A stretch of DNA of 64,000 nucleotides from Cellvibrio sp. PSBB023 (GTDB lineage Bacteria; Pseudomonadota; Gammaproteobacteria; Pseudomonadales; Cellvibrionaceae), in assembly GCF_002007605.1 (NCBI RefSeq), contig NZ_CP019799.1, positions 2,232,001 to 2,296,000 on the forward strand, in the 5' to 3' direction. The position numbers were made by a program, and so were the translations under genes. Shown here piece after piece: positions 53,681 through 62,539 of the stretch (position 1 is its first letter; each line of letters opens with the position of its first letter). The notes below the pieces were generated by a model, which did not search any database, was not told where the DNA came from, and saw only the letters and a list, made by a program, of their open reading frames with translations.

Positions 53681-56600
53681 TTGAACAAGGTTTCTTTTGC
53701 ACTGATTGCATCCTTAACTGCATGTGCTTATCACGCACACGCAGAGCGCAGTGAACTTGCACAATTGATTCCATTCAACATCTCCGAAAATAGAGCTGAC
53801 ATTGCTCTCACGGAATTTGCGCAACAATCCAACCTGACCATTATCGTTCCCTACGATAAGGTCGTTTCAGTGACAACGCGCGAACTTGTGGGAACTTATT
53901 CGGTAATAGATGCAGCAATCACCCTGCTAGAAGGGTCGGGGCTGCACTTATCCGTCAACAACAATGGCCAGCTCTTTATACGAACTGATAACGATTTAGA
54001 GGGGAAGCATTCCATGCTGCACAAAAATAAATTATCAACCGCCGTTGTACTCGCCATATCTTCACTCGCCACTGCACATTCATTAGCGCAAGACTCTCAA
54101 GCCAAAGACATTGAAGAGCTGGTTGTTACCGGCTATCGCGGCTCGTTAATGAAAAGCATGGATGAAAAACGCAATGCTGTGAATGGTAAAGAATCCATCA
54201 TGGCAGAAGATATCGGTAAATTTCCCGATTTGAATATTGCCGAATCCATTCAACGTATTCCCGGTGTAGCCATCTCCCGCGAAGGCGGCGAAGGGCGCAA
54301 CATCACCCTGCGCGGTTTCAGCCCATCCTTTACCCGCACCACGCTCAACGGCATGGAAGTTCCTGCCGGTAGTGATGGTTTGGACTCAGGTGGTGTCACC
54401 ATTAACGCCAGCCGCGCGTTCGATTTCCACGTATTTGCTTCTGAATTATTTAATCGCGTTGATATCCAAAAAACCACCACGGCTTCCATGGAAGAAGGTG
54501 GTATTGCCGGTACTGTCGATTTATATTCTGCCAAGCCTTTTGATTTTGACGGTTTTAAATTTGCAACCTCACTGCAAAATGGCTACAACGATCTGAGCGA
54601 AAAAAATGACCCGCGCCTCGCCTTTATGGTGAGCGATACTTTTGCCGATGATAAATTTGGTGCATTACTCTCTGTTGCCTACTCTGAACGCACCGTGCGT
54701 CAGGAAGGATTTGGCACTGTGCGCTGGACAACACCGGTTGCCACCAACAATATTTACCCGACCACTGCTACACCCGTAGTGAATGGTGATATTGCAGAAG
54801 ACAATTGTGCATTGAATGGCAGTGCAGTCGCGCCGATTAACTGCTTGTGGGCACCGCGCTTACCGCGCGCTGATTATTTTGGTAATGATCAGGAGCGTTT
54901 GGGTGTAACCACCTCGTTGCAATATCGTCCAACTGATAATGCTGAAATCACACTGGATATATTGCACTCCGAGCTGTCAAACAACCGTGTTAACTACAAC
55001 TCCATGGAGTGGTTTTTAACTCACAATGAAATTACACCGCTGGAAATTACCGTAGCACCCGATGGCAAACGCATCCTCGCGGGCACCTATGATGATGTGG
55101 AATCCTGGATTGAAAGCCGCGATCAAACCTCTGATTCAACCTTCGATCAATTCGTTCTCTCTGGTGAATTTACCCTTAGCGATGCATTAACCCTGAACGC
55201 CATGGTCGGTAAAGCTACCAACGAAGCTGACCGCGAAGAAGTGCGTTTCTATTATATTTCTGACTCGCACCAATACTCGTTTGATTTCTCCGACAACCTG
55301 GATATTCCCGAAGTATCCTGGGGTGAAGGCTACGATTATTATGATCCGGAAAATTATCAAGTTACTACCGCTAACAATCGCTCCAACTATGTCAAAAAAG
55401 ACAACCTGACATCCAAGATCGATTTAACCTTTACCCAGGATCGCTACTCTATCGAAACCGGTATTGCCTACAACGATCGCAAAGTGGAATCGCGTGAAGG
55501 CAATGGTAATTATCCGGCTGCATTTTCTGCTGTGGGTTACACCAAAGACTTGCCCGTTTCCAATTTTGGCAAAGGGCTGGATGGCAATCTGGTTCCCTTC
55601 CTCGTTGCTGACTTTGATGCAATTTACCGTGACAATCGCATCGCCAAAGATTACACCGATAACCCTGCAGCAGCCTGGATAGTCGGCGAAGAAACACTCG
55701 CTGCCTTTATCGAACTGAACAGCAATGTGGATGTTGGCAGCATGCTGCTGAAAACCAACTTTGGTGTGCGTGCAGTAAATACCGATGTAACTTCACAAGC
55801 CTGGATTAATGGCAGCCCGGTTGAAGTGAAACGCGACTATAAAAACTTCTTGCCATCGATGAATTTCTCATTGGATGTCACAGAAGATGTAGTGACTCGC
55901 CTCTCCTACGGCAAAACCATGACACGTCCGGATTTGGGTTCATTGAATATCGCTGGGCCTAACTTTGGTTATACCACACGCACCGTGAGCAACCTTGGTA
56001 ACCCTGGTTTGAATCCGTTTGAATCAAACGATATCGACCTGAGTGCCGAGTGGTATTTTGCTGAGGAAGCACTGCTCGCGGTGAATTATTTTTACAAAAA
56101 TGTCACCACCTCACTGAAGACTGACATTGTTGAAAAACTGATTGATCCGGAATATCACGCCGCCATTCTGGCCGACCCGCAATACGATGAAGCCTACAAT
56201 GCCGACCCGCGTACCGTGCCTTACACCCACTATATTCCAGTGAACGACAACGAAGGGTTTGATGTAAAAGGTTATGAACTGATTTATCAACAAACCCTGA
56301 GTTTCTTGCCGGGCTTTTTATCTAACCTGGGTGTAGTGACCAACTTCACTCACGTTTCCGCCGGTGACATGACAGGTTTGTCGGAAAACTCTTACAACAT
56401 GACCGTGTTTTACGAGCAAGACAATTATGGCCTGCGCGTATCCGCCAACAACCGCGATGATTATTTGCTCAGTATTCCCGGTGGTAATGGCCATGTTGCA
56501 GAAATGAAATACGGCCCAACGCACATCGACTTTTCATCCTTCTATAACGTGAGTGACAACCTGACATTAACCTTTGAAGTGATCAACCTGACCGATGAAG

Positions 56601-56701
56601 TGGAACGTATTTACGGTACAGGCGATGGCACCATGGATTTAACCCGTGAGATCAACCACACCGGTAGACAACTTTTTGTAGGGGTTCGTTACTCCCTCTA
56701 A
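53681..56701 (+). CDS. TonB-dependent receptor with N-terminal STN signalling domain
   Basis: 1006 residues from a TTG at 53681 with GGAGAAG 6 bases upstream. Signal peptide (1-21), STN domain (about 30-105, interacts with FecR), then a second signal-peptide-like segment (112-137: MLHKNKLSTAVVLAISSLATAHSLA). A TonB box (EELVVTG), plug (IPGVAISREGGEGRNITLRGF) and 22-strand barrel ending GVRYSL follow. The inner ATG (54014) has its own GAGGGGA ribosome binding site. The receptor probably imports pectin oligosaccharides, judged from the genes upstream. Confidence 0.93.
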   Translation: MNKVSFALIASLTACAYHAHAERSELAQLIPFNISENRADIALTEFAQQSNLTIIVPYDKVVSVTTRELVGTYSVIDAAITLLEGSGLHLSVNNNGQLFIRTDNDLEGKHSMLHKNKLSTAVVLAISSLATAHSLAQDSQAKDIEELVVTGYRGSLMKSMDEKRNAVNGKESIMAEDIGKFPDLNIAESIQRIPGVAISREGGEGRNITLRGFSPSFTRTTLNGMEVPAGSDGLDSGGVTINASRAFDFHVFASELFNRVDIQKTTTASMEEGGIAGTVDLYSAKPFDFDGFKFATSLQNGYNDLSEKNDPRLAFMVSDTFADDKFGALLSVAYSERTVRQEGFGTVRWTTPVATNNIYPTTATPVVNGDIAEDNCALNGSAVAPINCLWAPRLPRADYFGNDQERLGVTTSLQYRPTDNAEITLDILHSELSNNRVNYNSMEWFLTHNEITPLEITVAPDGKRILAGTYDDVESWIESRDQTSDSTFDQFVLSGEFTLSDALTLNAMVGKATNEADREEVRFYYISDSHQYSFDFSDNLDIPEVSWGEGYDYYDPENYQVTTANNRSNYVKKDNLTSKIDLTFTQDRYSIETGIAYNDRKVESREGNGNYPAAFSAVGYTKDLPVSNFGKGLDGNLVPFLVADFDAIYRDNRIAKDYTDNPAAAWIVGEETLAAFIELNSNVDVGSMLLKTNFGVRAVNTDVTSQAWINGSPVEVKRDYKNFLPSMNFSLDVTEDVVTRLSYGKTMTRPDLGSLNIAGPNFGYTTRTVSNLGNPGLNPFESNDIDLSAEWYFAEEALLAVNYFYKNVTTSLKTDIVEKLIDPEYHAAILADPQYDEAYNADPRTVPYTHYIPVNDNEGFDVKGYELIYQQTLSFLPGFLSNLGVVTNFTHVSAGDMTGLSENSYNMTVFYEQDNYGLRVSANNRDDYLLSIPGGNGHVAEMKYGPTHIDFSSFYNVSDNLTLTFEVINLTDEVERIYGTGDGTMDLTREINHTGRQLFVGVRYSL
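53998..54016 (+). promoter_or_regulatory. Internal ribosome binding site and start inside the TBDR gene
   Basis: AGAGGGGA is followed 9 bases later by the ATG at 54014, in frame with the receptor. Translation here would give an 895-residue receptor with its own signal peptide but no STN domain. Confidence 0.6.
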
Positions 56702-57057
56702 AAACGTTAGGCAAAGGACTGCCGACGTGAACGACCGTTTCAGGTTCTGAAACACTTATGCTGTTTTCCCATCAATACCATTGAGGCTTATCGTTATAGC
56801 CGGGAGGTCGCCAGACCTCCTTTTTTTTGCGCCAAAAACAACTACACTGGATCTTAGGGATGAATCCTGATTGATCTGTTACCATAGGCGTCACAATAAA
56901 ATAGCAGTCAATGCAGAACCCTATGCACATGAGCCATAGCGTCGTACAGCAACTGCACAATGGCATCGGCAAGTTACAACAATAAATTTCTTTGCCTTAA
57001 CAATAAGTGAGCCAATGTTTACGTTTTCCTGGATATGTCGTTGGTGATGGCAACCAT
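56702..57057. other. Intergenic region after the STN receptor
   Basis: 356 bases. It holds the receptor terminator at 56803-56828 and otherwise no clear feature. A 20-codon frame at 56923-56985 lacks a ribosome binding site and is not called. Confidence 0.55.
56803..56828 (+). terminator. Terminator after the STN-type TBDR gene
   Basis: GGAGGTC-GCCA-GACCTCC followed by eight T residues, about 100 bases past the stop codon. A strong rho-independent terminator. Confidence 0.93.
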
Positions 57058-57597
57058 ATGGTTACCGACATCTTGAACAAACTGAGGTTTTATCTGGCGG
57101 TAGTCAGTCAGGCTGCACTGCTGCTTTTCGCCAGCGCGACGCAGGCGACCACCGTGCATTTGGCGCCCGGTCTGGAAATTACCTTGCCCAGTTCACTGGC
57201 ACTGGATGTAATCCCCCCGCAAGACCAGATCAGTAGCCCCGTCATTGCCGGTGTCATCAGCGGCGAACCGGGTTATTTTATCGCCGCCAACAAAGTAAAA
57301 ACCTGGGAGAAAAACAGCGTTTTATGGAAGCGCCTTGAGAGCGAAATCCGCAAGCGCAGCACCGACGGAGAATTTACCCTGAACCAGCGCGGGCATTTTG
57401 TTACCCGCACTAACGACAAGGTCTGGTTCCACGTTTACCACTACACAACAGCCGAACAATCCCACCAACAAGTGTATTTCCTGTTAAAAGACCAACGCAC
57501 CACTTATTGGATCACCCTGACGATGGTTGAGGGTGTTGATATCAATCTAACCATCCCCATCGCCAAAGCACTGATACGTCGCGCACGGGTTATCTGA
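57058..57597 (+). CDS. Exported protein of unknown function
   Basis: 179 residues from MVTDILNKLRFYL; a GTG at 57007 is also open. Signal peptide ending ASATQA. The mature domain is beta-rich (VHLAPGLEITLPSSLALDVIPPQ) with a C-terminal VYFLLKDQRTTYWITLTMVEG. No family recognised. A weak hairpin GCCCA/TGGGC with TTTT follows at 57601-57624. Confidence 0.8.
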   Translation: MVTDILNKLRFYLAVVSQAALLLFASATQATTVHLAPGLEITLPSSLALDVIPPQDQISSPVIAGVISGEPGYFIAANKVKTWEKNSVLWKRLESEIRKRSTDGEFTLNQRGHFVTRTNDKVWFHVYHYTTAEQSHQQVYFLLKDQRTTYWITLTMVEGVDINLTIPIAKALIRRARVI

Positions 57598-57600
57598 TGT

Positions 57601-57624
57601 GCCCACATAATTCACTGGGCTTTT
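57601..57624 (+). terminator. Weak terminator-like hairpin
   Basis: GCCCA (57601-57605) pairs with TGGGC (57616-57620), followed by TTTT. Immediately past the stop of the preceding gene; only a 5-bp stem. Confidence 0.45.
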
Positions 57625-57637
57625 CATCACAGTGATG

Positions 57638-57985
57638 CTATTCGTTTGTTTGTAGAACACAACCCCAACCATCGTACTGCAGGTCATATAGCGCAGCGAG
57701 ACACGTCATTAAGCCGGACACAGAGCAGAGAATATTCTGTGTTGTGGGCATATTGATGACAACCTTTATGCGATGATTATTTTCAACGTCTTCATAGGTT
57801 GCTTTACCGTAATTATTATCATTGATAAAGCCAGCAGCCAACTCGCCTTTCTCCCTGGTTTTTGCATAGAGAGTAAAATCAACCGCTCTAAACTCGGAAA
57901 AGTTATCTCCCTTCTCATCATTACTTATTAATAACTGTGTATCTTGGTATGAAGTATCAAGCAACGCGGCTATCACTTTACTCAT
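57638..57985 (-). CDS. RraB-like small protein
   Basis: 115 residues, start with AGGGAGA upstream. The pattern DFTLYAKTREKGELAAGFI, KVVINMPTTQNIL and the C-terminal YDLQYDGWGC matches the RraB/DUF695-like fold, whose best-known member inhibits RNase E in E. coli. Sequence similarity to RraB itself is low and the usual acidic N-terminus differs, so the RNase E role is not established. Stands alone between two convergent-side genes. Confidence 0.6.
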   Translation of the reverse strand: MSKVIAALLDTSYQDTQLLISNDEKGDNFSEFRAVDFTLYAKTREKGELAAGFINDNNYGKATYEDVENNHRIKVVINMPTTQNILCSVSGLMTCLAALYDLQYDGWGCVLQTNE

Positions 57986-58102
57986 GGATTCTCCCTGATT
58001 ACATAATGTTAGGTTTGCAAATCATAAACTGCGATTGTTCTTAGCACTATATATTGGTTTTTATCGCCATCGTTCATTAGCTTCTTATAGCTTATGTAAA
58101 CG

Positions 58103-58131
58103 CAAAAAAAAGCGGCTACCGAAGTAGCCGC
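58103..58131 (-). terminator. Terminator after the second TBDR gene
   Basis: On the minus strand GCGGCTAC-TTCG-GTAGCCGC is followed by eight T residues. It lies 36 bases past the TBDR stop. Confidence 0.93.
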
Positions 58132-58166
58132 CAAAGAAAGGGCATTACATAGGTTTCAAGTGGAGC

Positions 58167-60785
58167 TTAGAGCTTCCAGGTGAAGTCGATCAGATAACTA
58201 CGACCGTAATCGTCGAAACGCTTCAGGTTCACAGATTCGTTGTTTTGCGTTAAACGCAGCGGTTCGTTGGTCAGATTGAAGACCTGGAAGCGTACGTTGT
58301 AGTTTTCGTTAATTTCATAGGCGAGACTGAAGCCAACACCCAATTCAGCATCCAGTGTAGTCAGGTCATAGCTATCCCAAGTGAATGCACTGGTGTACGC
58401 CGAGTGGTATTTCCAACCCAAACGCGCATCGATCCCGTAGTTGCTATACCACAAGTCCAAGGTTGCCGTGTCTCTTGCCAAACCGGCCATAGGCAGCGGG
58501 TTGTCTGACGGGGCAAACTCTTCGATATTGGATTCTGCAAAGGCGTAGTTGGAGTAAATACCAAAACCTTCAACCGGCAGGAATTCAAATGGCATTTGGA
58601 AGGTAACTTCCAAACCGCGCACATAACCACCATTGCCATTTACCGGACCATAAATATCAAAGTCGACACCATTCTCGTTTTGGAAAGTGCCAACTACGGC
58701 GTTACCGATATAGTTGTCGATATCTTTGTAGTACAGGCTCAGTGCCGCAAGAGATTCTGGTGCAAAGTACCACTCGTAAGACACATCGACTTGATCAGAG
58801 GTGAATGGATCCAGCAACGGGTTACCGGCACCACCTGATGAACCATTATCAATGGCACTGATGTATTGGCCTGCACGCAACTCATCCAAAGGCGGACGGG
58901 AAATTGCCTGAGCTATACCAATACGCAACTTGCGCGTATCGTCCAAATCCAGATTCAGGTTAGCGCTGGGCAAGGCTTTGGAATAGTCATTTTCAATGTA
59001 TTGACCATCCAGTGAGTAACTCTTGGTATTAATTTCAACCTGGCGTACACCAATGTTGGCGTTGTAGTCCAAGCTGCCGATTTGGCCTTCAAAATCCAAT
59101 TTCACATATGCCGCATCGTTACGCTCATCCACCTTCCAATAGCGCTCTTCATCGACATCTGCGGTGTTGTAGGCAATGCCGCCATAAATAATGTCTGCGG
59201 TTTGTGCGTAGGACGGTGCATTCAGGAAAGGAATAGTGTCAAACGCGCCAAGCGTGTAAGAGCTGAGGAAACCTTCCGGGAATACGACAGCCGTGCCGTT
59301 ATCTACACTGCGCTCCATGGTGAAATCAGTCCAGATCACTTCTTTTTCACGGTCTGCAGTGCGTGCACCAAAACTTACAGCGCGCAGATGGCCAGCATCC
59401 AAGTCACGCTTGATATCAAACTGCGCACTCTTCAGGTCATCTTCCAGAGTTGAGCCTTCGTTAACATTGCCAATCCAGTTGTAGGATGCTTTTTCTGGGG
59501 TTAACAAGGGCGAGCCTGCAGGTGCCGTAATAGATGGCGTACCGCGTGTATCAAAACTCCAGGTCTCAGCGTATTGATCCAGATAGATCGCATTCCAGTA
59601 ATTTTTTCGCTCAGCTGTTGATGATGAGAGGTCCACATCAATCTGCCAGTTATCAAACCCGGTGTGGCTGAATTTCAAGCCTTGGGTAATGCCGCTGTTT
59701 TCCTGATTGTAGGCAGAGATAACATGACGCATGGTGCCTTCCCAACCATTAAAGGTACCAGCTACCACACGATTACCCTGCATCACCAGATTGGTCATTG
59801 GATTATCGACAACGCCATCGCCATTTGCATCACCCAAGCCCCAGCTTTCGCCCCGGGGTGGAGTGCCAATGTCTTGTGCCCAGGTTTGGTTTTGCTGCTC
59901 ATCCATCGCAAATTTGGTGTAGAGCACATCGTATTTCACGTTGAGTGCATCAGTCGCCTGCCACTCAAAAGTAGTCATCACACCGTCGCGATCGGTATCC
60001 AGTTTTTTCACTTCACCGGCTATACCCCATGGGGTGGTGCCAATGGTGCCCTTGCCATCCAGATCCAAGGCATCGTTGCTGTAACCCCAACCTTGCATAG
60101 AGCCGTAGGCATTCTTTTGGGTTTGGGTAGAGGCGCCAATGGCAACCGCAAAGGTATCGCTGAACTGATGCACAAAAGCACCGCTTATGCGATTACCCAG
60201 TGGATCATAGCCGGGAATATCTTCCGCGCTTTCATTGTGTTGCAAACCCACACGTACAGTGGCGGTTGGACCAGTGTGCGACAGGGGAGAAATTGTTTTC
60301 AGGTTGATAGTGCCAGCAATGCCGCCCTCGACCAAATCCGCAGATTGGGTTTTATAGACTTCCGCGGCTGATACCAACTCAGAGGGATATTGCTCGTAGC
60401 GAATGGCGCGGCCAGGTTCAGGGCTGGCAACTTCGCGGCCATTCACTGTGCCCAACACCATGCGCGGGCCAAGGCCGCGAATAGCCGCCTGGCTTTCATT
60501 GCCGCGGTCGCGGGAACCGTTAATACCGGGCAGGCGCACCAGTGCCTCGGCAATGGTCACCGCTGGTGTCGCGTTGATATCGTCCATGGCCAAGGCTTCC
60601 ATTACCTTGGTGCTTTGTTGCTTAACGGCAATCGCCTTCTCCAGCGAGGCGCGCATACCGGTAACAACAACCTCTTCCAAGCCGTCAGCAGTCTGGGCCT
60701 GTACGCCGCTGATACCGCCAAGTAAGCCCAAGGCGAGCAGCAGGCTGGCTTTGGAGATATGGGTTTCGGGAATTCTGTATTTCAT
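58167..60785 (-). CDS. TonB-dependent receptor (CAZyme-type, no STN domain)
   Basis: 872 residues from MKYRIPETH, with GAGG upstream; the longer frame to 60842 has no signal peptide. Signal peptide ending GVQAQ, TonB box (LEEVVVTG), plug (AEALVRLPGINGSRDRGNESQAAIRGLG and QSADLVEGGIAGTINLKT) and a barrel ending FTWKL. The plug motifs resemble the TonB-Xanth-Caul subfamily, which takes up oligosaccharides. It lacks the STN domain of the receptor at 53681. No CAZyme is directly adjacent, so the ligand is open. Confidence 0.93.
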   Translation of the reverse strand: MKYRIPETHISKASLLLALGLLGGISGVQAQTADGLEEVVVTGMRASLEKAIAVKQQSTKVMEALAMDDINATPAVTIAEALVRLPGINGSRDRGNESQAAIRGLGPRMVLGTVNGREVASPEPGRAIRYEQYPSELVSAAEVYKTQSADLVEGGIAGTINLKTISPLSHTGPTATVRVGLQHNESAEDIPGYDPLGNRISGAFVHQFSDTFAVAIGASTQTQKNAYGSMQGWGYSNDALDLDGKGTIGTTPWGIAGEVKKLDTDRDGVMTTFEWQATDALNVKYDVLYTKFAMDEQQNQTWAQDIGTPPRGESWGLGDANGDGVVDNPMTNLVMQGNRVVAGTFNGWEGTMRHVISAYNQENSGITQGLKFSHTGFDNWQIDVDLSSSTAERKNYWNAIYLDQYAETWSFDTRGTPSITAPAGSPLLTPEKASYNWIGNVNEGSTLEDDLKSAQFDIKRDLDAGHLRAVSFGARTADREKEVIWTDFTMERSVDNGTAVVFPEGFLSSYTLGAFDTIPFLNAPSYAQTADIIYGGIAYNTADVDEERYWKVDERNDAAYVKLDFEGQIGSLDYNANIGVRQVEINTKSYSLDGQYIENDYSKALPSANLNLDLDDTRKLRIGIAQAISRPPLDELRAGQYISAIDNGSSGGAGNPLLDPFTSDQVDVSYEWYFAPESLAALSLYYKDIDNYIGNAVVGTFQNENGVDFDIYGPVNGNGGYVRGLEVTFQMPFEFLPVEGFGIYSNYAFAESNIEEFAPSDNPLPMAGLARDTATLDLWYSNYGIDARLGWKYHSAYTSAFTWDSYDLTTLDAELGVGFSLAYEINENYNVRFQVFNLTNEPLRLTQNNESVNLKRFDDYGRSYLIDFTWKL

Positions 60786-60822
60786 TGCTAAAGCCTCGTG
60801 TTCGTCTCGTAGTTTTATTATT

Positions 60823-60846
60823 AAATATGAATCATATATCATATTT
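60823..60846. promoter_or_regulatory. Inverted repeat upstream of the second TBDR gene
   Basis: AAATATGA (60823-60830) and TCATATTT (60839-60846) are perfect arms around ATCATATA, 38 bases before the start codon. The position suits an operator overlapping the promoter. A nearby AATATGATCG may be a further half-site. Confidence 0.5.
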
Positions 60847-61041
60847 ATACGTCAATATGATCGAAACAGTAGCGGGTGTCAAGGGTGAAACTGGCGTGAA
60901 AATGGTGCTTTGGAGAAAAAATCGGCAATAAGGATGCGCGATAAGGGTGCAACTGAAAAGGGAAAACAATGTTCGCTATTGGTGGCGATAAGGCCTAGGC
61001 TTAAAGGGCGGTACTCGCACCCACCAACAGGAGAGACCATC

Positions 61042-61158
61042 ATGAGCAAAGGTCAGGATAAACGGAAAGAGAGCAAAAAACCCGCAACTAAAACGGCGAA
61101 AGAGAAGCAACAAGCCAAGAAGGTGAAGCAAGCCGAGCAGGCGCACAGAGAGTTTTAA
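61042..61158 (+). CDS. Small lysine-rich protein
   Basis: 38 residues from MSKGQDKRKESKK, with CAGGAG 7 bases upstream. About half the residues are Lys, Glu, Gln or Ala in an apparent helix (AKEKQQAKKVKQAEQAH). Very similar short proteins with the MSKGQDKKK start are common in pseudomonads and remain uncharacterised. It has its own terminator at 61181-61207. Too short for most gene finders. Confidence 0.75.
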   Translation: MSKGQDKRKESKKPATKTAKEKQQAKKVKQAEQAHREF

Positions 61159-61180
61159 CTGCGGTTGTCGTATGAATCAG

Positions 61181-61207
61181 GGGCGCGTTTTATCGCGCCC
61201 TGTTTGT
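61181..61207 (+). terminator. Terminator after the lysine-rich small gene
   Basis: GGGCGCG and CGCGCCC (7-bp stem, 6-base loop) followed by TGTTTGTTTT. Confidence 0.8.
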
Positions 61208-61237
61208 TTTCCCCGCCATAAGCCAACAGGCATTGGC

Positions 61238-61525
61238 TTATTTATCCTTCCAGAAGGCAAAACCGGGATAGTGGCGCCCAAACTGCCAGGCCACAATTTG
61301 CGACAACAAGGTAGTTGCCTTGCGACCGCACAAAAACCGCATCGCAGCACTGCGCGGGAAATGCCCCCGATCAACCGCCACTCCTTGATCGTCAACCGGA
61401 CACCACTGCCGTTTCAACAATTGGCGCTGTTGCTCCAATTGCCGTCGCAATGCATTGCGCTGCGCATCCATCCCCGAGAGCGGCAAAGTATTTTCCTGCA
61501 GCGCCTGAACATCTGGATTATTCAT
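61238..61525 (-). CDS. YqjK-like protein
   Basis: 95 residues. The N-terminal helix (LRRQLEQQRQLLKRQW) and the position after yqjD- and yqjE-type genes match the E. coli yqjD-yqjE-yqjK set. The C-terminal half (FLCGRKATTLLSQIVAWQFGRHYPGFAFWKD) is less typical. Membrane association is possible but no clear TM helix is seen. Overlaps the yqjE-like gene by four bases. Confidence 0.7.
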   Translation of the reverse strand: MNNPDVQALQENTLPLSGMDAQRNALRRQLEQQRQLLKRQWCPVDDQGVAVDRGHFPRSAAMRFLCGRKATTLLSQIVAWQFGRHYPGFAFWKDK

Positions 61526-61995
61526 AATTGACTCCGGATCAACGCAATATCCGCGGCGATTTCTGCACGCGTAGCAGCAAATGCCGTTGCACCTAATGCC
61601 GCCAGGTGTTTACAGCGGAGATAACACAACACAACGCCAGCGCTGTAAAAAAACAATACGCCCACAATGCTATGCAACCGGTAGTCTGTAGACCACCCCA
61701 GGGTGATCACCAGCAACCCGGCACAAAAAAGGCAGCAGGATAAAAACACCAACCCCAGCACACTGGCGATCAGTAATTGCTGTAAGCGATTTTTTTCCTG
61801 CTGCCATTCAATACCTGCGAGGCGCCCATGCAGTTCCAACTGCATAAGCACTATTGCCGCCGACGCGCGCAAACGCTGGATAATTTCCAAATAATTTCTC
61901 CCGTCCGACGCTAAGGCCTTACTAATTAATGACGACGCGCCAGCAAATAACCAAGCAACAAACCAACAGCAGCACTGGCACCAATGGCACTCCAT
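61522..61995 (-). CDS. YqjE-like (phage holin superfamily) membrane protein, start uncertain
   Basis: 157 residues if started at ATG 61995, which overlaps the yqjD-like gene by 70 bases and gives an unlikely N-terminus (MECHWCQCCC). The conserved part begins near residue 24. It has an amphipathic helix (QLELHGRLAGIEWQQEKNRLQQ), two TM helices (about 73-98 and 106-128) and a C-terminal charged helix. An ATT at 61926 overlaps the yqjD stop (TAATT) and may be the real start, or a GTG/TTG further in. Typical of the YqjD/YqjE stress-related membrane pair. Confidence 0.75.
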   Translation of the reverse strand: MECHWCQCCCWFVAWLFAGASSLISKALASDGRNYLEIIQRLRASAAIVLMQLELHGRLAGIEWQQEKNRLQQLLIASVLGLVFLSCCLFCAGLLVITLGWSTDYRLHSIVGVLFFYSAGVVLCYLRCKHLAALGATAFAATRAEIAADIALIRSQL

Positions 61996-62303
61996 GGTTG
62001 CTCATGCACATAGGCATTGGTGTGCTCTGCCGTTTTGCGTGCACGGTTAATCACAGATTCACCTATTTCAGTGGCTGACTCTTTAGCGGCCGCAATACGT
62101 TCATTTAATTTGGCTTTGGCTTTTTGCAAATCATCGCCGGTGAGTGTGGTGGTGGCTTTGAGCAAGTCTTCTATATCGGCTACAAAGTTATGGAACTCGC
62201 GTGCAATGCCGGAAGTGGCGTCTGCCTTGCCATCTTGAGCAGTTTGCCCATCAACAGCACGACTGTTTGAAAAAGAAATGCCTGAAGTAGGTGGATTTTG
62301 CAT
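61926..62303 (-). CDS. DUF883 (YqjD/ElaB-type) membrane-anchored protein
   Basis: 125 residues from MQNPPTSG, with CAGGAA upstream. A helical region (DIEDLLKATTTLTGDDLQKAKAKLNERIAAAKESATEIG) precedes a C-terminal TM helix ending GLLLGYLLARRH, the family hallmark. E. coli YqjD and ElaB are stationary-phase, inner-membrane, ribosome-associated proteins. First gene of the operon with the yqjE-like and yqjK-like genes. Confidence 0.92.
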   Translation of the reverse strand: MQNPPTSGISFSNSRAVDGQTAQDGKADATSGIAREFHNFVADIEDLLKATTTLTGDDLQKAKAKLNERIAAAKESATEIGESVINRARKTAEHTNAYVHEQPWSAIGASAAVGLLLGYLLARRH

Positions 62304-62539
62304 AAATAATTCCTGATAGAAAGAAAAGTAAGTGGTCGCTCCAGTCACTGATGAGTAAATCAGTGGTTGTTCGAACGAAGCACCACACTAGCCCTCCCCC
62401 TCCCGGAAGTCTGTTCGCTAACGCACTGATACTTTTTTACCCCAATGCTACTTTGCTCAACAGAGTGATGATCCCTACACACTCCGGTTTAAACACGGCA
62501 ACACCATAAATGTCCCGCTAGGGATTTTGGAGCAACACA
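62304..62539. other. Divergent promoter region, yqjD operon / BON gene
   Basis: 236 bases, no gene. Contains a C-rich tract (CCCTCCCCCTCCC, 62394-62404) and the start signals for both flanking genes. No clear operator seen. Confidence 0.5.

Noticed and set aside
56923..56985. 20-codon frame MHMSHSVVQQLHNGIGKLQQ
   Set aside because: No ribosome binding site and too short to support.
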